A DNA stretch of 40,015 bases from an uncultured Lachnospiraceae bacterium (GCA_947629525.1 CANREB010000021.1:1-40015), one strand, 5' to 3'; shown: positions 8,314 through 16,833, numbered from the stretch's first letter. Notes: generated by a model not told the origin, from the sequence alone. A program made the numbers and translations.

Positions 8314-9537
8314 TTATTTTGTTATATCCTTCCTGTTGTATCTTACATCCTCATAAAGCGCATGAAGCATATGCATATCTTCATCATCTGAAAGTCCCGC
8401 ATCCGACTCGATTTCTGACGGTGTCCCGTATGGCGCAGGAATTGCCTTCATATGCTTTCTGATAGTCTTTTTATATCGGCGTCTTATTTTCGCCGCTTCG
8501 CTGTCATCACCGTGCTTTCTGACAAACGTCATTATCTCATCTTTGTGCAGGGACTCGTCCTCAATCTCCTCCACCTTATCGCCGTTATCATCCAGTCCGC
8601 GCCTGAAATCCGCAAATATCTGCCTTGCCGCCATCACAACGGCATAGATGCCCACCGCCGCGCATACTGCCGCTATCACCCAAAAAAGACCGTTCCAAAA
8701 TTCCGACGGTTCAGGCGGCGCCTCGATTGCATCAAGCTCGGCAGGCATGCCCGAAAAGCCTCCCGGAACAGGCACAAACTCACTCTCCCATTGTATGTCA
8801 TATGGCGCGGCTTTAGTATCGTCAAACCACTTTCTTATATCTGTGTAGTGCCTTTTTCCGATAAAAAACACAGACGGCATTATTGCAGCCGCAATAAAGA
8901 CCGCATACAGGAAAAACATACCTGCCCTTACTCCGTATAAACGCTTTTTCGGTATGCCTTTTGTGCGCTTATTAAGGTTGAGATACTCATTTGTCGTCGC
9001 AAAAAAGGTATAAGCAAGCGCTAAAAAAAGATAGACTATCGCGCTGAAAAACGCAATGTCACATACGCCCTTTGAGTTAAAGCAAAGCCCAAGCACATAC
9101 ATTATCACAAAATACCATGTATACGACAATGATGGATTGTCAAGGAAACTGACCGGCTTCGGCGCAAACGGGTCATAATTTTTATCAGCCCTTATCAGGC
9201 GAAGTCTGTCGGCAATACGTTTTCCTATTATAAAAACCGTCTCAGACATTATGCCGACGGCATAGACGGTATTGCCCGCATTCCGTTCTTTCCCCACACA
9301 CGTCAAAAAAAACATGACCATGACCGTCAATGCGCAGACTGCCATATAGCGCGTAAGTGTCCTCGCACGCTGCGATGAAATTGAGGTTATGACTATCGGA
9401 ACCGCAATGAGAAGACATTTAATATACAGCGCTGCCATACCGCCGTTCTGCGACAGTTCACCCACTGCAAAAAACAAAGGTATCAAAAGTGCAAATATAA
9501 GTGTGGCGTGAAACCATTCGATGATCTTTTTTATCAT
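8314..9537 (-). CDS. Multi-pass membrane protein of a MoxR/DUF58 operon
   Basis: A 407-residue predicted integral membrane protein with about seven hydrophobic segments: two to three in the first 80 residues, more near 95-110, 140-185 and 205-225, and one near 290-310. A charged cytoplasmic C-terminal tail follows (about 315-407). It has no transglutaminase core, which the third gene of such operons often carries. Position and size fit the membrane partner usually found with MoxR ATPase and DUF58 genes, which are thought to assemble or activate cell-surface complexes. It starts 12 bp after the DUF58 gene with an AAGGAG site. Confidence 0.65.
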   Translation of the reverse strand: MIKKIIEWFHATLIFALLIPLFFAVGELSQNGGMAALYIKCLLIAVPIVITSISSQRARTLTRYMAVCALTVMVMFFLTCVGKERNAGNTVYAVGIMSETVFIIGKRIADRLRLIRADKNYDPFAPKPVSFLDNPSLSYTWYFVIMYVLGLCFNSKGVCDIAFFSAIVYLFLALAYTFFATTNEYLNLNKRTKGIPKKRLYGVRAGMFFLYAVFIAAAIMPSVFFIGKRHYTDIRKWFDDTKAAPYDIQWESEFVPVPGGFSGMPAELDAIEAPPEPSEFWNGLFWVIAAVCAAVGIYAVVMAARQIFADFRRGLDDNGDKVEEIEDESLHKDEIMTFVRKHGDDSEAAKIRRRYKKTIRKHMKAIPAPYGTPSEIESDAGLSDDEDMHMLHALYEDVRYNRKDITK

Positions 9538-9549
9538 TAAAACTCCTTA

Positions 9550-10668
9550 TCACTTTTCAATATATGAAACGCGTATGTTCATGCTATCCTTAAACGGCAC
9601 GCTTTCGTATGTCTTATTTTCTCCGCGTCTTATTGGACATACTATGAGCGACCGGCGTCCGTCCGCAAACATTCTTATATTGTCAAGCATCGCTTCTGTC
9701 AGATTTTTCGTCACAAATATAAGCAGTGTATCATCCGACGGACATATGTCATCAAAAATTTTATCGTAGCTGATGCTTCCATTCTCAAGCCTGTAATCAG
9801 CCAGCATGCGTTCCAGCGCTATAAGCCTGCTCTTCTGATTGCAAGGGGCAAAGCATCGTTCATATTCACCCGATTCTAAGACTCCGTTAAACCCAAATCC
9901 CACCTCTATCCCACGGCGCAAAAGCTTTCTTGCTATCGTTGCCGAAACAGATATGCTCTCCTCGACCAGATCCTCATATTTTAAAATTCCACTGTCTTCA
10001 ACGTCAAGATATACAACAGCTTTTGGAGACATGACCGAATCGAAAGTATTGACCATAAGCTCGCCTGTCTTTGCGCTCGCTTTCCAGTTTATGGTCTTCA
10101 TCGGGTCATCCGTTGTATATGCGCGTATCGTCCGGAACGCAAAAGGATCTTCATAAAGACGTTTTGAGCATTGAAGCGTGCCAAGCATTCTCTCGCACAT
10201 AGCAATTGTTTCCGACACATCCGTCATTTTGGGATAGACGTATATTGACGCGCTGATGTCAAACACATGGCTGTAACGCCTCCTGTATAAAAGCGAATAT
10301 GATGTCAGATCAGCTTCCTTTATGTCGTAATGACCGCGCCGTCTGCAGGTAAGCGGTATCTCGCGCGTTATCTTCTGCCTGCCAAGCACCGCAAAAACAT
10401 CACGCTTGTAAATGTGATCACTGACATTCGTATTTTCCGTATCGGCAAAGTCAAGTTCCCTTGATGTATGAAAACCGACTTCAAGCGTAGGCACAGGCAT
10501 CGCTTTCCTGTTTTCTATTACCTCATAGAGTTTTGTTGTATCACCCGCATACAGCGCATCCGTCTCAAACCATAACCGTACCGTAACATTTTGGAGCCAA
10601 TGACGCCTGTAATAAAATTCCCATATAAAGGCTGCCGCAAATGCACCGATAAGAAAAAGTATTATCAT
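9550..10668 (-). CDS. DUF58 domain protein
   Basis: 372 residues from the chosen start. A hydrophobic N-terminal helix (about 1-17) is followed by a beta-rich region and the DUF58 block around the TDDPMKTINWKASAKTGEL motif (about 190-210), then a vWA-like C-terminal half. The ATG at 10668 is chosen because it overlaps the moxR stop as ATGA; an in-frame start 57 bp upstream lies inside moxR. DUF58 proteins accompany MoxR ATPases and are thought to be their membrane-tethered clients. Biochemical function is not established. Confidence 0.88.
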   Translation of the reverse strand: MIILFLIGAFAAAFIWEFYYRRHWLQNVTVRLWFETDALYAGDTTKLYEVIENRKAMPVPTLEVGFHTSRELDFADTENTNVSDHIYKRDVFAVLGRQKITREIPLTCRRRGHYDIKEADLTSYSLLYRRRYSHVFDISASIYVYPKMTDVSETIAMCERMLGTLQCSKRLYEDPFAFRTIRAYTTDDPMKTINWKASAKTGELMVNTFDSVMSPKAVVYLDVEDSGILKYEDLVEESISVSATIARKLLRRGIEVGFGFNGVLESGEYERCFAPCNQKSRLIALERMLADYRLENGSISYDKIFDDICPSDDTLLIFVTKNLTEAMLDNIRMFADGRRSLIVCPIRRGENKTYESVPFKDSMNIRVSYIEK

Positions 10669-11615
10669 CTCCGCGTCCAATCCTCTGTAGGCAGTTCCAC
10701 ACTGTTTAAAAGCCCTTGTATACAAGCAGTTTTCTGCTCTTCGTCAAATTCACCTATAAGTCTGTGGCTAAGTACATAAACTGCCACTGCCTTAATATCC
10801 TCAGGTACAACATAATCTCTTCCGCTCACAAGCGCATAACCCTGCGATGCCCTAAGAAGTGCAAGCGTTCCCCGCGGGCTTGCTCCCTGAGGCATACTGC
10901 CGCTGCCATGCTTTCTTGTAGCCTGCACAAGCGATACTATATAATCTCTCAGGTCTTCATGCACATATATTTCCCTGCAATACGACTGAATCTGCCTTAT
11001 CTCATCTTCCGTACATACCGCGCTTACATGCTCAAGCGGCTCATCATGTATGAAACGGTCCAGCATCATTCTCTCCTGATCTTTGCTCAAGCCGCCCATA
11101 TTGAGCTTCATTATGAAGCGATCAAGCTGCGCCTCGGGAAGCGGAAAGCATCCTATCGTTTCCACGGGATTTTGAGTAGCAATAACAAAAAACGGCGCGG
11201 CAAGCACACGGGTCTGTTTGTCCACCGTAACCTGTCCCTCCGCCATACATTCGAGAAGACTCGACTGCGTTCTCGGCGTTGCCCTGTTTATCTCGTCCGC
11301 CAGCAATATATTTGTAAAAACAGGTCCTTCCTTAAATGTAAACACGCCTTTTTCCTGATTAAAAAATGACAGTCCCGTCACATCGCTTGGCAGCAGATCG
11401 GGCGTAAACTGTATCCTGTCAAACTTACACCCCATGGATCTGGCGAGCGTTTTGGCAAGGACAGTCTTTCCTGTTCCCGGTACATCCTCCAGAAGTACAT
11501 GCCCCTGCGCCGCGATCGCGGCAAGCATAAGGCGGGTCACGTCGCTTTTTCCTATTATGACTCTTGCAACATTCTCTTCAATCTTTGACAATATCGAGCT
11601 GATGTTTGTATCCAT
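10665..11615 (-). CDS. MoxR family AAA+ ATPase
   Basis: A 316-residue AAA+ protein. Walker A is VPGTGKT (45-51) and Walker B is LLADEIN (about 104-110), with the arginine-rich stretch and TQNP sensor typical of MoxR-type ATPases. These act as chaperones that insert cofactors or mature surface and vWA-domain proteins. The gene leads a three-gene operon with DUF58 and a membrane protein, ending in a 4-bp ATGA overlap with DUF58. A GGGAGG site precedes the start. Its promoter must lie in the short divergent region shared with spoIIID. Confidence 0.93.
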   Translation of the reverse strand: MDTNISSILSKIEENVARVIIGKSDVTRLMLAAIAAQGHVLLEDVPGTGKTVLAKTLARSMGCKFDRIQFTPDLLPSDVTGLSFFNQEKGVFTFKEGPVFTNILLADEINRATPRTQSSLLECMAEGQVTVDKQTRVLAAPFFVIATQNPVETIGCFPLPEAQLDRFIMKLNMGGLSKDQERMMLDRFIHDEPLEHVSAVCTEDEIRQIQSYCREIYVHEDLRDYIVSLVQATRKHGSGSMPQGASPRGTLALLRASQGYALVSGRDYVVPEDIKAVAVYVLSHRLIGEFDEEQKTACIQGLLNSVELPTEDWTRR

Positions 11616-11660
11616 TTTTACCTCCCTGCCGCTTTTGGCGCTTAAGTTTCCAAAACCTGT

Positions 11661-11689
11661 TCATAATCCACACGACCCCTTCATACAAT
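11661..11689 (+). promoter_or_regulatory. Sigma-E-type promoter of spoIIID
   Basis: TCATAAT (11661-11667), a 14-bp spacer and CATACAAT (11682-11689) match the mother-cell sigma-E consensus and its spacing. In Bacillus subtilis spoIIID is a sigma-E gene, so the match makes biological sense. It lies about 37 bp upstream of the start codon. Confidence 0.75.
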
Positions 11690-11726
11690 GTACAAATGCT
11701 TTTCAAAAGGAGAACCTTTTCAGGTT

Positions 11727-11990
11727 ATGAAAGATTATATCGAGGAAAGAGCTATAAATATCGCTATTTATATCATTGACAATAATGCTACGGTAAGACA
11801 GACAGCCAAAGCGTTTGGAATCAGCAAATCTACTGTACACAAAGACGTAACTTCAAGGCTTATGCAGGTTAATCCCGCTCTCGCCAAACAGGCAAGGGCA
11901 GTTTTGGACATAAATAAGTCTGAACGCCATATCCGCGGAGGACTTGCCACTCGCGAAAAATATTTACATAAAAGTGAAAATGCGGGCTGA
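11727..11990 (+). CDS. spoIIID: Sporulation transcriptional regulator SpoIIID
   Basis: 87 residues, the usual size for SpoIIID. The protein has a helix-turn-helix (about 19-45, with the FGISKSTVHKDV recognition region) and the basic C-terminal ERHIRGGLATREKY stretch diagnostic of the family. SpoIIID is a DNA-binding mother-cell regulator that acts between sigma-E and sigma-K during sporulation. The ATG at 11727 is chosen because the conserved protein begins MKDYIEER; the AGGAG at 11708-11712 is rather distant. The gene is alone on the plus strand, divergent from moxR and convergent with the alpha-galactosidase gene, and has a sigma-E-type promoter. Confidence 0.95.
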   Translation: MKDYIEERAINIAIYIIDNNATVRQTAKAFGISKSTVHKDVTSRLMQVNPALAKQARAVLDINKSERHIRGGLATREKYLHKSENAG

Positions 11991-12001
11991 CCAAGCCCGC
12001 A
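11977..12001 (-). terminator. Terminator of the alpha-galactosidase gene
   Basis: A perfect 8-bp stem TGCGGGCT / AGCCCGCA with a 5-nt loop (11981-12001), followed on the minus strand by TTTT. It starts 5 bp after the GH36 stop and overlaps the last codons of spoIIID on the other strand. Confidence 0.75.
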
Positions 12002-12005
12002 AGCA

Positions 12006-14432
12006 TTAAACATCCAAAGCTTCCATCATATAAACTCTGCTGTCAAAATCCTGATATATCGCGGTTTCAGGGTTAAACCCTGTACCTGCGTAGCTTTGAG
12101 ATAATTGTACACCACTTTTGTTTAAAATGGAACCTAAAAGCGAAAAATCTTCAATTTCTCCGTCAAGTTTCACAAACTTTGATATAATATTGTGCGTAAC
12201 TGAATTTTGCTTAATATGCACAGGCACGCTCGTGTTTATCAAATCGCCCATTCTGTGTATGTCATATTTGAGCTTTCTGTTGTAAAAATGATACTCCGCT
12301 GTCTCACAAAGCCCCTTTGTCCTAAAGCTCCTGTGTGAAAAATTCGGCAGGACTAAGCTCTGCATTATTATTCCCACAGCCTTTTTCCTGTCCCATGAAA
12401 GTATTTCCCAGCGAACCGCGTCATTGTCATACATCGAGCCCTTCCTGCCGCCACTCTCCAGCCTGTAAAGCTGCCCAAACTGCAGCACCCCGCGCCATTC
12501 CTTGTAAAGCCGTATCTGTTCCTTTATCTGTGAAAGCTCGTCTGACGACATATCGCAAAGATTGCACTCATAGCCGAGTATCCCCGCACTCGCTATGTTA
12601 AAGCGCGTTTCAAGCGGGGTAATCCTGAGCGTCTGGTGGTTCGGACAGCCCGACACATGCGCGCCTATTACAGACTGCGGATAGCCGTAGCTGTAGCCAT
12701 TCTGGATATTTGCGCGGCTCACCGCGTCAGTATTGTCGCTCGCCCATATCTGCGGCATAAAGCACAACATTCCGAGGTCAAAACGGTTTCCGCCGGAAGC
12801 ACACGCCTCAAACAAAATATTCGGAAATCTCCCGGTGAGCTCCCCAAGCACCCTGTAAAGCCCCAGAATATACCTGTGCGCAAACTCACCCTGCCGCTCA
12901 GCCGAAAGCGCCCTGCTGTAATAATCGGACATATGACGGTTCATATCCCACTTCACATACGACACGCCGCCGCGTCTGAACACGTCAGACATACTCTCTA
13001 TAATATAATCCTGCACCTCACCCCTTGAAAGGTCGAGCAGCATCTGGTTTCTGCCAAGCGCATGCGCCTTTTCGGGAATTTCCACCGCCCAGTCGGGATG
13101 TTCCCTGTAAAGGTCTGAATCCTCGCTCACCATCTCAGGCTCTACCCATATGCCAAACCCAAGCCCCAGTTTTCTTATTTTTTCACTAAGTCCCTTTATG
13201 CCGTTTGGAAGCTTTTCCTTGTTGTCGTACCAGTCACCAAGCGAAGTCGCATCGCTGTTGCGCTTTCCAAACCAACCGTCATCAAGCACAAACAGCTCTA
13301 TACCAACGCCTGCCGCCGCCTTTGCAAGCCGCATCAGTTTCCTCTCGCTTATGTCAAAATACATAGCCTCCCACGAATTTATCAGAATGGGGCGCTCCTT
13401 CTTTTTCCACTTGCCCCTCACTATATGGCTGCGCACAAAGCCGTGCATATTTTCGCTTATCCCCTGATAACCTGTGTCAGAATACGTAAGCACAGCCTCC
13501 GGCGAACAAAAGCTTTCGCCCGCCTCCAGCCGCCACTCAAAAAAGTCGGGATTTATGCCCGTAAGCAGACGTGCCTTGCAATGAGCGCCAATCTCAACAC
13601 ATTCCCGGTGGTTACCCGAGTATATAAGGTTTGCCGCATAGCACTCCCCGCTCTCCTCGCCCGTCTCCAAATCACACAGCATAATAAAAGGATTTGCCTT
13701 GTTTGACGAAAAGCCTGTAGACGAATCGCTCATATACTTTCCCCCGTCAAGGACAAGCTCCGACTTATTCATCTCTCTTGCCCAGTCGCCATGGAACGAA
13801 ACCACTTTCGCCGCGCCCATATCAAGGTCAAGCTGCGCGCTCATAAGCCGCTTTACAATAACGACACTGCTGTCATTATTTATCACCCGCGCAAACCGTG
13901 TAATACAGTCGCACTCACAGTAAACATTATAGACAAGCTCCATAACCGCGCCGCTGTTTCTATCCGCAAGCTCTACTACAAGCGAAAAATTTCCGTCTTC
14001 GTCCGCGTCATCATACGCACTCGGAAGCCCGCAAGGGACCTCTCTTTCCTCGCTCAGACGATACCCTCTGTATCTAAAATCACTCGTCCTGCTGCCGTCA
14101 TCATACAAAAGCTCCACAAACGGCTCCCTCATATCGCCCTTACCGCGCGACGACATTTCAAGGCACAAATCGTCTATGCACTTATTCGGCTCGTCCTTGT
14201 CCATTATAATACTGCACCCGTTAGGATTTACATACTTAGGCATCATCGCCAGAACCGCCCGCCTAACCGCATCAGCCTCCACATGCGCCTCACCACAATC
14301 GCACAGCCCCAGCCGCGCTCCATAATAAAGCTGCACAAGGCTCCCGCCCTTATCTGCCATGAACACATAGCTCGTCTTATCGGTTTCCAAAATAAAAACC
14401 TCATTCCCGCCAAGCTTTTCTACCCTAATCAA
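12006..14432 (-). CDS. GH36 alpha-galactosidase
   Basis: An 808-residue cytoplasmic enzyme without signal peptide, somewhat longer than the usual 720-750. It should release alpha-1,6-linked galactose from melibiose, raffinose and related oligosaccharides. The (beta/alpha)8 barrel carries the nucleophile in KWDMNR (D496) and the acid/base Asp in SDNTD (566-569). Other family blocks seen are VLDDGWFG (382-389), the CASGGNR stretch (544-550) and a beta-sandwich N-terminal domain. The start is TTG, supported by GGAGAGG six bases upstream and by the promoter at 14460-14487. No transporter gene is adjacent; a GPH symporter lies 2.5 kb upstream in a separate operon. Confidence 0.93.
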   Translation of the reverse strand: MIRVEKLGGNEVFILETDKTSYVFMADKGGSLVQLYYGARLGLCDCGEAHVEADAVRRAVLAMMPKYVNPNGCSIIMDKDEPNKCIDDLCLEMSSRGKGDMREPFVELLYDDGSRTSDFRYRGYRLSEEREVPCGLPSAYDDADEDGNFSLVVELADRNSGAVMELVYNVYCECDCITRFARVINNDSSVVIVKRLMSAQLDLDMGAAKVVSFHGDWAREMNKSELVLDGGKYMSDSSTGFSSNKANPFIMLCDLETGEESGECYAANLIYSGNHRECVEIGAHCKARLLTGINPDFFEWRLEAGESFCSPEAVLTYSDTGYQGISENMHGFVRSHIVRGKWKKKERPILINSWEAMYFDISERKLMRLAKAAAGVGIELFVLDDGWFGKRNSDATSLGDWYDNKEKLPNGIKGLSEKIRKLGLGFGIWVEPEMVSEDSDLYREHPDWAVEIPEKAHALGRNQMLLDLSRGEVQDYIIESMSDVFRRGGVSYVKWDMNRHMSDYYSRALSAERQGEFAHRYILGLYRVLGELTGRFPNILFEACASGGNRFDLGMLCFMPQIWASDNTDAVSRANIQNGYSYGYPQSVIGAHVSGCPNHQTLRITPLETRFNIASAGILGYECNLCDMSSDELSQIKEQIRLYKEWRGVLQFGQLYRLESGGRKGSMYDNDAVRWEILSWDRKKAVGIIMQSLVLPNFSHRSFRTKGLCETAEYHFYNRKLKYDIHRMGDLINTSVPVHIKQNSVTHNIISKFVKLDGEIEDFSLLGSILNKSGVQLSQSYAGTGFNPETAIYQDFDSRVYMMEALDV

Positions 14433-14459
14433 AGCACACCCTCTCCTTTACCCCACAAT

Positions 14460-14487
14460 TTATCATACAATCATGAAATTTCGTCAA
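14460..14487 (-). promoter_or_regulatory. Promoter of the GH36 gene
   Basis: Minus strand: -35 TTGACG (14482-14487), 16-bp spacer, -10 TGATAA (14460-14465). It lies about 30 bp before the TTG start. A second TACAAT-like box occurs further upstream without a clear -35. Confidence 0.55.
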
Positions 14488-14577
14488 ATAAATCCAATTT
14501 AAGCAAAATATATAAAAATCGCATTAGTATATTGTATCATCGCAATCACGGCACATATATATTCCTCAAAAGAGGAT

Positions 14578-15183
14578 TTATCGAAGCGCCTGCATATACT
14601 CTGCTATCAATTTTTCCACTTCATCTTTCCGTTCTTCCAGTTGAGGGCACAATCCTGTCGCGCCTTCACCAATCAAATTATATAACGCAATAAAACGCAA
14701 ATCGTTTGCCCCGGATTTATCGTTTTCCGCGATTGCATCTTCGAATTTTTCACGGTAAATCGCATCATCAAATGATAGGCGGCTGTGAATCAACCTATTC
14801 TGAGCCGCCGCAATTTCCGGCGTATTCCAAACACCAGACGGCGTGGCCCAGATACGCTCCATAGCGGCAATCCTTTCGGCTGCCTTTTCTTCCTCCCCGC
14901 GTTTGCGGTAAATATAAACCTCCAGCCCCCACACATAAAGTATAAAACTCCATACATTATAATTTATTTTGTTCGGTTCTGGTTCCTTGATATGGGAAAA
15001 TTCACACACCTGCAGGGCTTCATCTTCATGTCCATAGATGTAAAGCCAATACGCCAGTTCCGACAATGTAGTTGCTGTCGCCATATTTGTAAGCGCTGAT
15101 TTCTTTATCAGCTTTTTACAGCGGCTTACAACCTTCTTTTCAGTACAGTTTTTCATAATGTCTTCAAATATTGGGTTATCCAT
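14578..15183 (-). CDS. Helical protein of unknown function
   Basis: About 201 residues from the ATG at 15183, which is preceded by GAAGG at proper distance; a longer in-frame start lacks a good site. The sequence is almost entirely helical with repeat-like amphipathic segments (for example around ELAYWLYIYGHEDEALQVCE), reminiscent of TPR-like folds. There is no signal peptide, membrane segment or catalytic motif. It stands at the edge of the AT-rich stretch that holds the VapD-like module, so it may be accessory DNA. An immunity-type role is conceivable but not supported by any motif. A short stem (TCCTC/GAGGA) follows the stop. Confidence 0.6.
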   Translation of the reverse strand: MDNPIFEDIMKNCTEKKVVSRCKKLIKKSALTNMATATTLSELAYWLYIYGHEDEALQVCEFSHIKEPEPNKINYNVWSFILYVWGLEVYIYRKRGEEEKAAERIAAMERIWATPSGVWNTPEIAAAQNRLIHSRLSFDDAIYREKFEDAIAENDKSGANDLRFIALYNLIGEGATGLCPQLEERKDEVEKLIAEYMQALR

Positions 15184-15255
15184 AACAGCACCTTCTTTTA
15201 TATAAATCTCCAATTTTCATTGTTCTGCCCTGCCTGTCATTTAAAACAGCAGACT

Positions 15256-15636
15256 CTATTTTTCTTCTTGCTCCAAAACAATGCCTGCACCCTTAACGAT
15301 AGGCATTAAGCTATGTTGTTCCCCTATATTTGTTACATCAATAGCATTTAAGCATTTGTATAACCATGGCATACGCATAATCATTGTTCTTGTCAATGCG
15401 TTCACCTGCGCACTTGTCATCTCAGAAATAGACGCATATACAGAATATTGCCTGTGTTCAAATCCATTTTTATTCATAAATCTTGCTATATCTTTCCATG
15501 CTTTTTTATGATAGTTAGGATTTAGCGCCAATTTGGGTCGTGGATAAAAGTTTTTTAACATTTTATCACTTAAATCAAAGGTTATTTGCTTTCTACTTGG
15601 AGATTCGACCATTTCATGTACTATTTTTTCTTCCAT
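15256..15636 (-). CDS. VapD-like virulence-associated protein (Cas2-fold ribonuclease family)
   Basis: 126 residues. The pattern RKQITFDLS near the N-terminus, the KAWKDIARFM segment, NGFEHRQYSVY, and PWL with TNIG near the C-terminus matches the extended VapD-like proteins found in Firmicutes. VapD proteins adopt a ferredoxin/Cas2-like fold, and some act as mRNA-cleaving toxins of toxin-antitoxin systems. The likely acidic active-site residue lies in TFDLS. The gene begins 9 bp after a 106-residue partner gene, the usual antitoxin-first order, under a near-consensus promoter. Assignment as a toxin is inference from family and layout. Confidence 0.7.
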   Translation of the reverse strand: MEEKIVHEMVESPSRKQITFDLSDKMLKNFYPRPKLALNPNYHKKAWKDIARFMNKNGFEHRQYSVYASISEMTSAQVNALTRTMIMRMPWLYKCLNAIDVTNIGEQHSLMPIVKGAGIVLEQEEK

Positions 15637-15645
15637 GCCCCACCC

Positions 15646-15966
15646 TTACGCTGTTGCCATTATTCGCTTTATTTCTGGCACTTGCGCCAAAACATCTTCC
15701 TTCTTACCATTTTCCACAAATACGCAGGAGGAAGCACAATCCGTAAACCAATCACAGTCAACAAGGGCAAGAATAATAGCCCACATATTTCCGTAGTCAT
15801 TTTCATTCCCCATATCTTCAAAAATGAGCTGTTCATCATCAGAAACACACTGCAGCCCTTTTTGAATAAAGTTCTTTTTTATCGTGTAATAAATATCTCC
15901 CCGTTTAACACCCTTCTTTTCTATCAATTTATCATCAAACGAAAATCTTACCTGCATTTTTGCCAT
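15646..15966 (-). CDS. Small partner protein of VapD-like gene, possible antitoxin
   Basis: 106 residues from the ATG at 15966, which has an AGGCGG site seven bases upstream; a GTG two codons earlier is also in frame. No known domain is recognised. The protein has an alternating hydrophobic N-terminal strand (MQVRFSFDD), an acidic middle, and a cysteine-containing segment (DCDWFTDCASSC). It is first in a two-gene unit with the VapD-like gene under a strong promoter with upstream direct repeats, so it is a candidate antitoxin and autorepressor. It does not resemble the short VapX of Haemophilus, so the pairing would be a different type. Confidence 0.55.
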   Translation of the reverse strand: MAKMQVRFSFDDKLIEKKGVKRGDIYYTIKKNFIQKGLQCVSDDEQLIFEDMGNENDYGNMWAIILALVDCDWFTDCASSCVFVENGKKEDVLAQVPEIKRIMATA

Positions 15967-16000
15967 ATACACCCCGCCTTTCTGTACTTACTTTAAAATC

Positions 16001-16029
16001 ATCATAATATTTGGCACATACATTGTCAA
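16001..16029 (-). promoter_or_regulatory. Strong promoter of the VapD-like module
   Basis: Minus strand: perfect -35 TTGACA (16024-16029), 17-bp spacer, -10 TATGAT (16001-16006). The start codon of the first gene is 34 bp downstream. This is one of the best sigma-A matches in the window. Confidence 0.8.
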
Positions 16030-16038
16030 CCTTCTAGC

Positions 16039-16068
16039 TTTAATCCATGTTCCATTAATTCATGTTCC
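16039..16068 (-). repeat. Two 15-bp tandem direct repeats upstream of the VapD-like promoter
   Basis: Plus-strand units TTTAATCCATGTTCC (16039-16053) and ATTAATTCATGTTCC (16054-16068) match at 13 of 15 positions and lie directly upstream of the -35 box. They could be binding sites for the partner protein or another regulator. Confidence 0.6.
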
Positions 16069-16203
16069 GTTCCATTCTTGTAAGTTTTGCCCACCATCTA
16101 TATGAATCAATCTTTAACCTAACGCCATACAATACAGCAGCCCGCGTAGCCAATCACCCCCCACCTTTTGTAATAATCCATTAATACTTCCGCGCAACTC
16201 CAT

Positions 16204-16305
16204 TTATTTATTTCTTTTTGCAAATTTGTCAACAACATTATCTATCCAAAAAGTGATAAAGAAATCCACAATCTCCGCAAACAGATTAAAAATAAAATCA
16301 ACCAT
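16204..16305 (-). CDS. 33-residue hydrophobic small protein
   Basis: An open frame of 34 codons with an excellent TTTGGAGGAAAC ribosome site six bases before its ATG. The product starts MVDFIFNLFAEIVDFFITFW and ends with a basic VDKFAKRNK tail, so it forms one amphipathic to hydrophobic helix with a charged C-terminus. Size and layout recall type I toxin peptides and other short membrane peptides of Firmicutes. It lies about 28 bp downstream of the 150-residue unknown on the same strand. The strong ribosome site argues it is translated; function is unknown. Confidence 0.6.
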   Translation of the reverse strand: MVDFIFNLFAEIVDFFITFWIDNVVDKFAKRNK

Positions 16306-16333
16306 ATATGTTTCCTCCAAATTTGAAGTTGTA

Positions 16334-16786
16334 TTACTCTTTCCAAATGTACTCGATGTAATCAGCCTGCAACTTAAAGATAATATTCGTATTGTAGTAT
16401 AAGTTTATAATCAAAGACTGATAAGCAATATAATGATAAAGATATACAACTCTTTTTTGTTTCACAAGATCGGCTAATTTATTGAAATCAATTTCAACAT
16501 AAAATCTTTTAAACTTCGGAAATTTCCATATTTTCATTTGATAAATATCAAAAGTATCAATCAAATGCATTTTTATAATCAAAGACTTTGCGTTTGAATG
16601 AATATCTTTAATAGAATCATGTCTGGATATATCCTGTTCAAAATCCAAAACAAGAAAATCATTTGAAAACGATATATCATTAATTACACAGTCATGCGGC
16701 ACTGGAATTGTAGGCACTTCCGCTTTATCCAAATAATAAGGCATAGGAAAACTCCCGATAACCGCCGATTTATTCATATCCTTCAC
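16334..16786 (-). CDS. Hypothetical protein, AT-rich
   Basis: About 150 residues and not recognised. It looks like a mixed alpha/beta soluble protein rich in Phe, Tyr, Ile and Lys with no signal peptide. The start is uncertain: GTG at 16786 and ATG at 16777 are both possible, and an AAGGA lies between them, too close to the ATG. Codon use is much more AT-rich than the flanking transporter and glycosidase genes, which points to accessory DNA. The 33-residue small protein gene follows. Confidence 0.5.
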   Translation of the reverse strand: MKDMNKSAVIGSFPMPYYLDKAEVPTIPVPHDCVINDISFSNDFLVLDFEQDISRHDSIKDIHSNAKSLIIKMHLIDTFDIYQMKIWKFPKFKRFYVEIDFNKLADLVKQKRVVYLYHYIAYQSLIINLYYNTNIIFKLQADYIEYIWKE

Positions 16787-16833
16787 ATTTTGATTATATC
16801 ACTCATGTCCTCTATTTTCCATCATAGAATACA

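Noticed and set aside
13791..14693. 300-codon open frame on the plus strand opposite the GH36 gene
   Set aside because: It lies almost wholly antisense to a clear GH36 gene, has no family features and an unnatural composition; it is a shadow of the real gene.
15256..15636. A cas2 gene of a CRISPR system
   Set aside because: The protein has the longer VapD-like pattern, and there is no cas1 gene or repeat-spacer array in the window.
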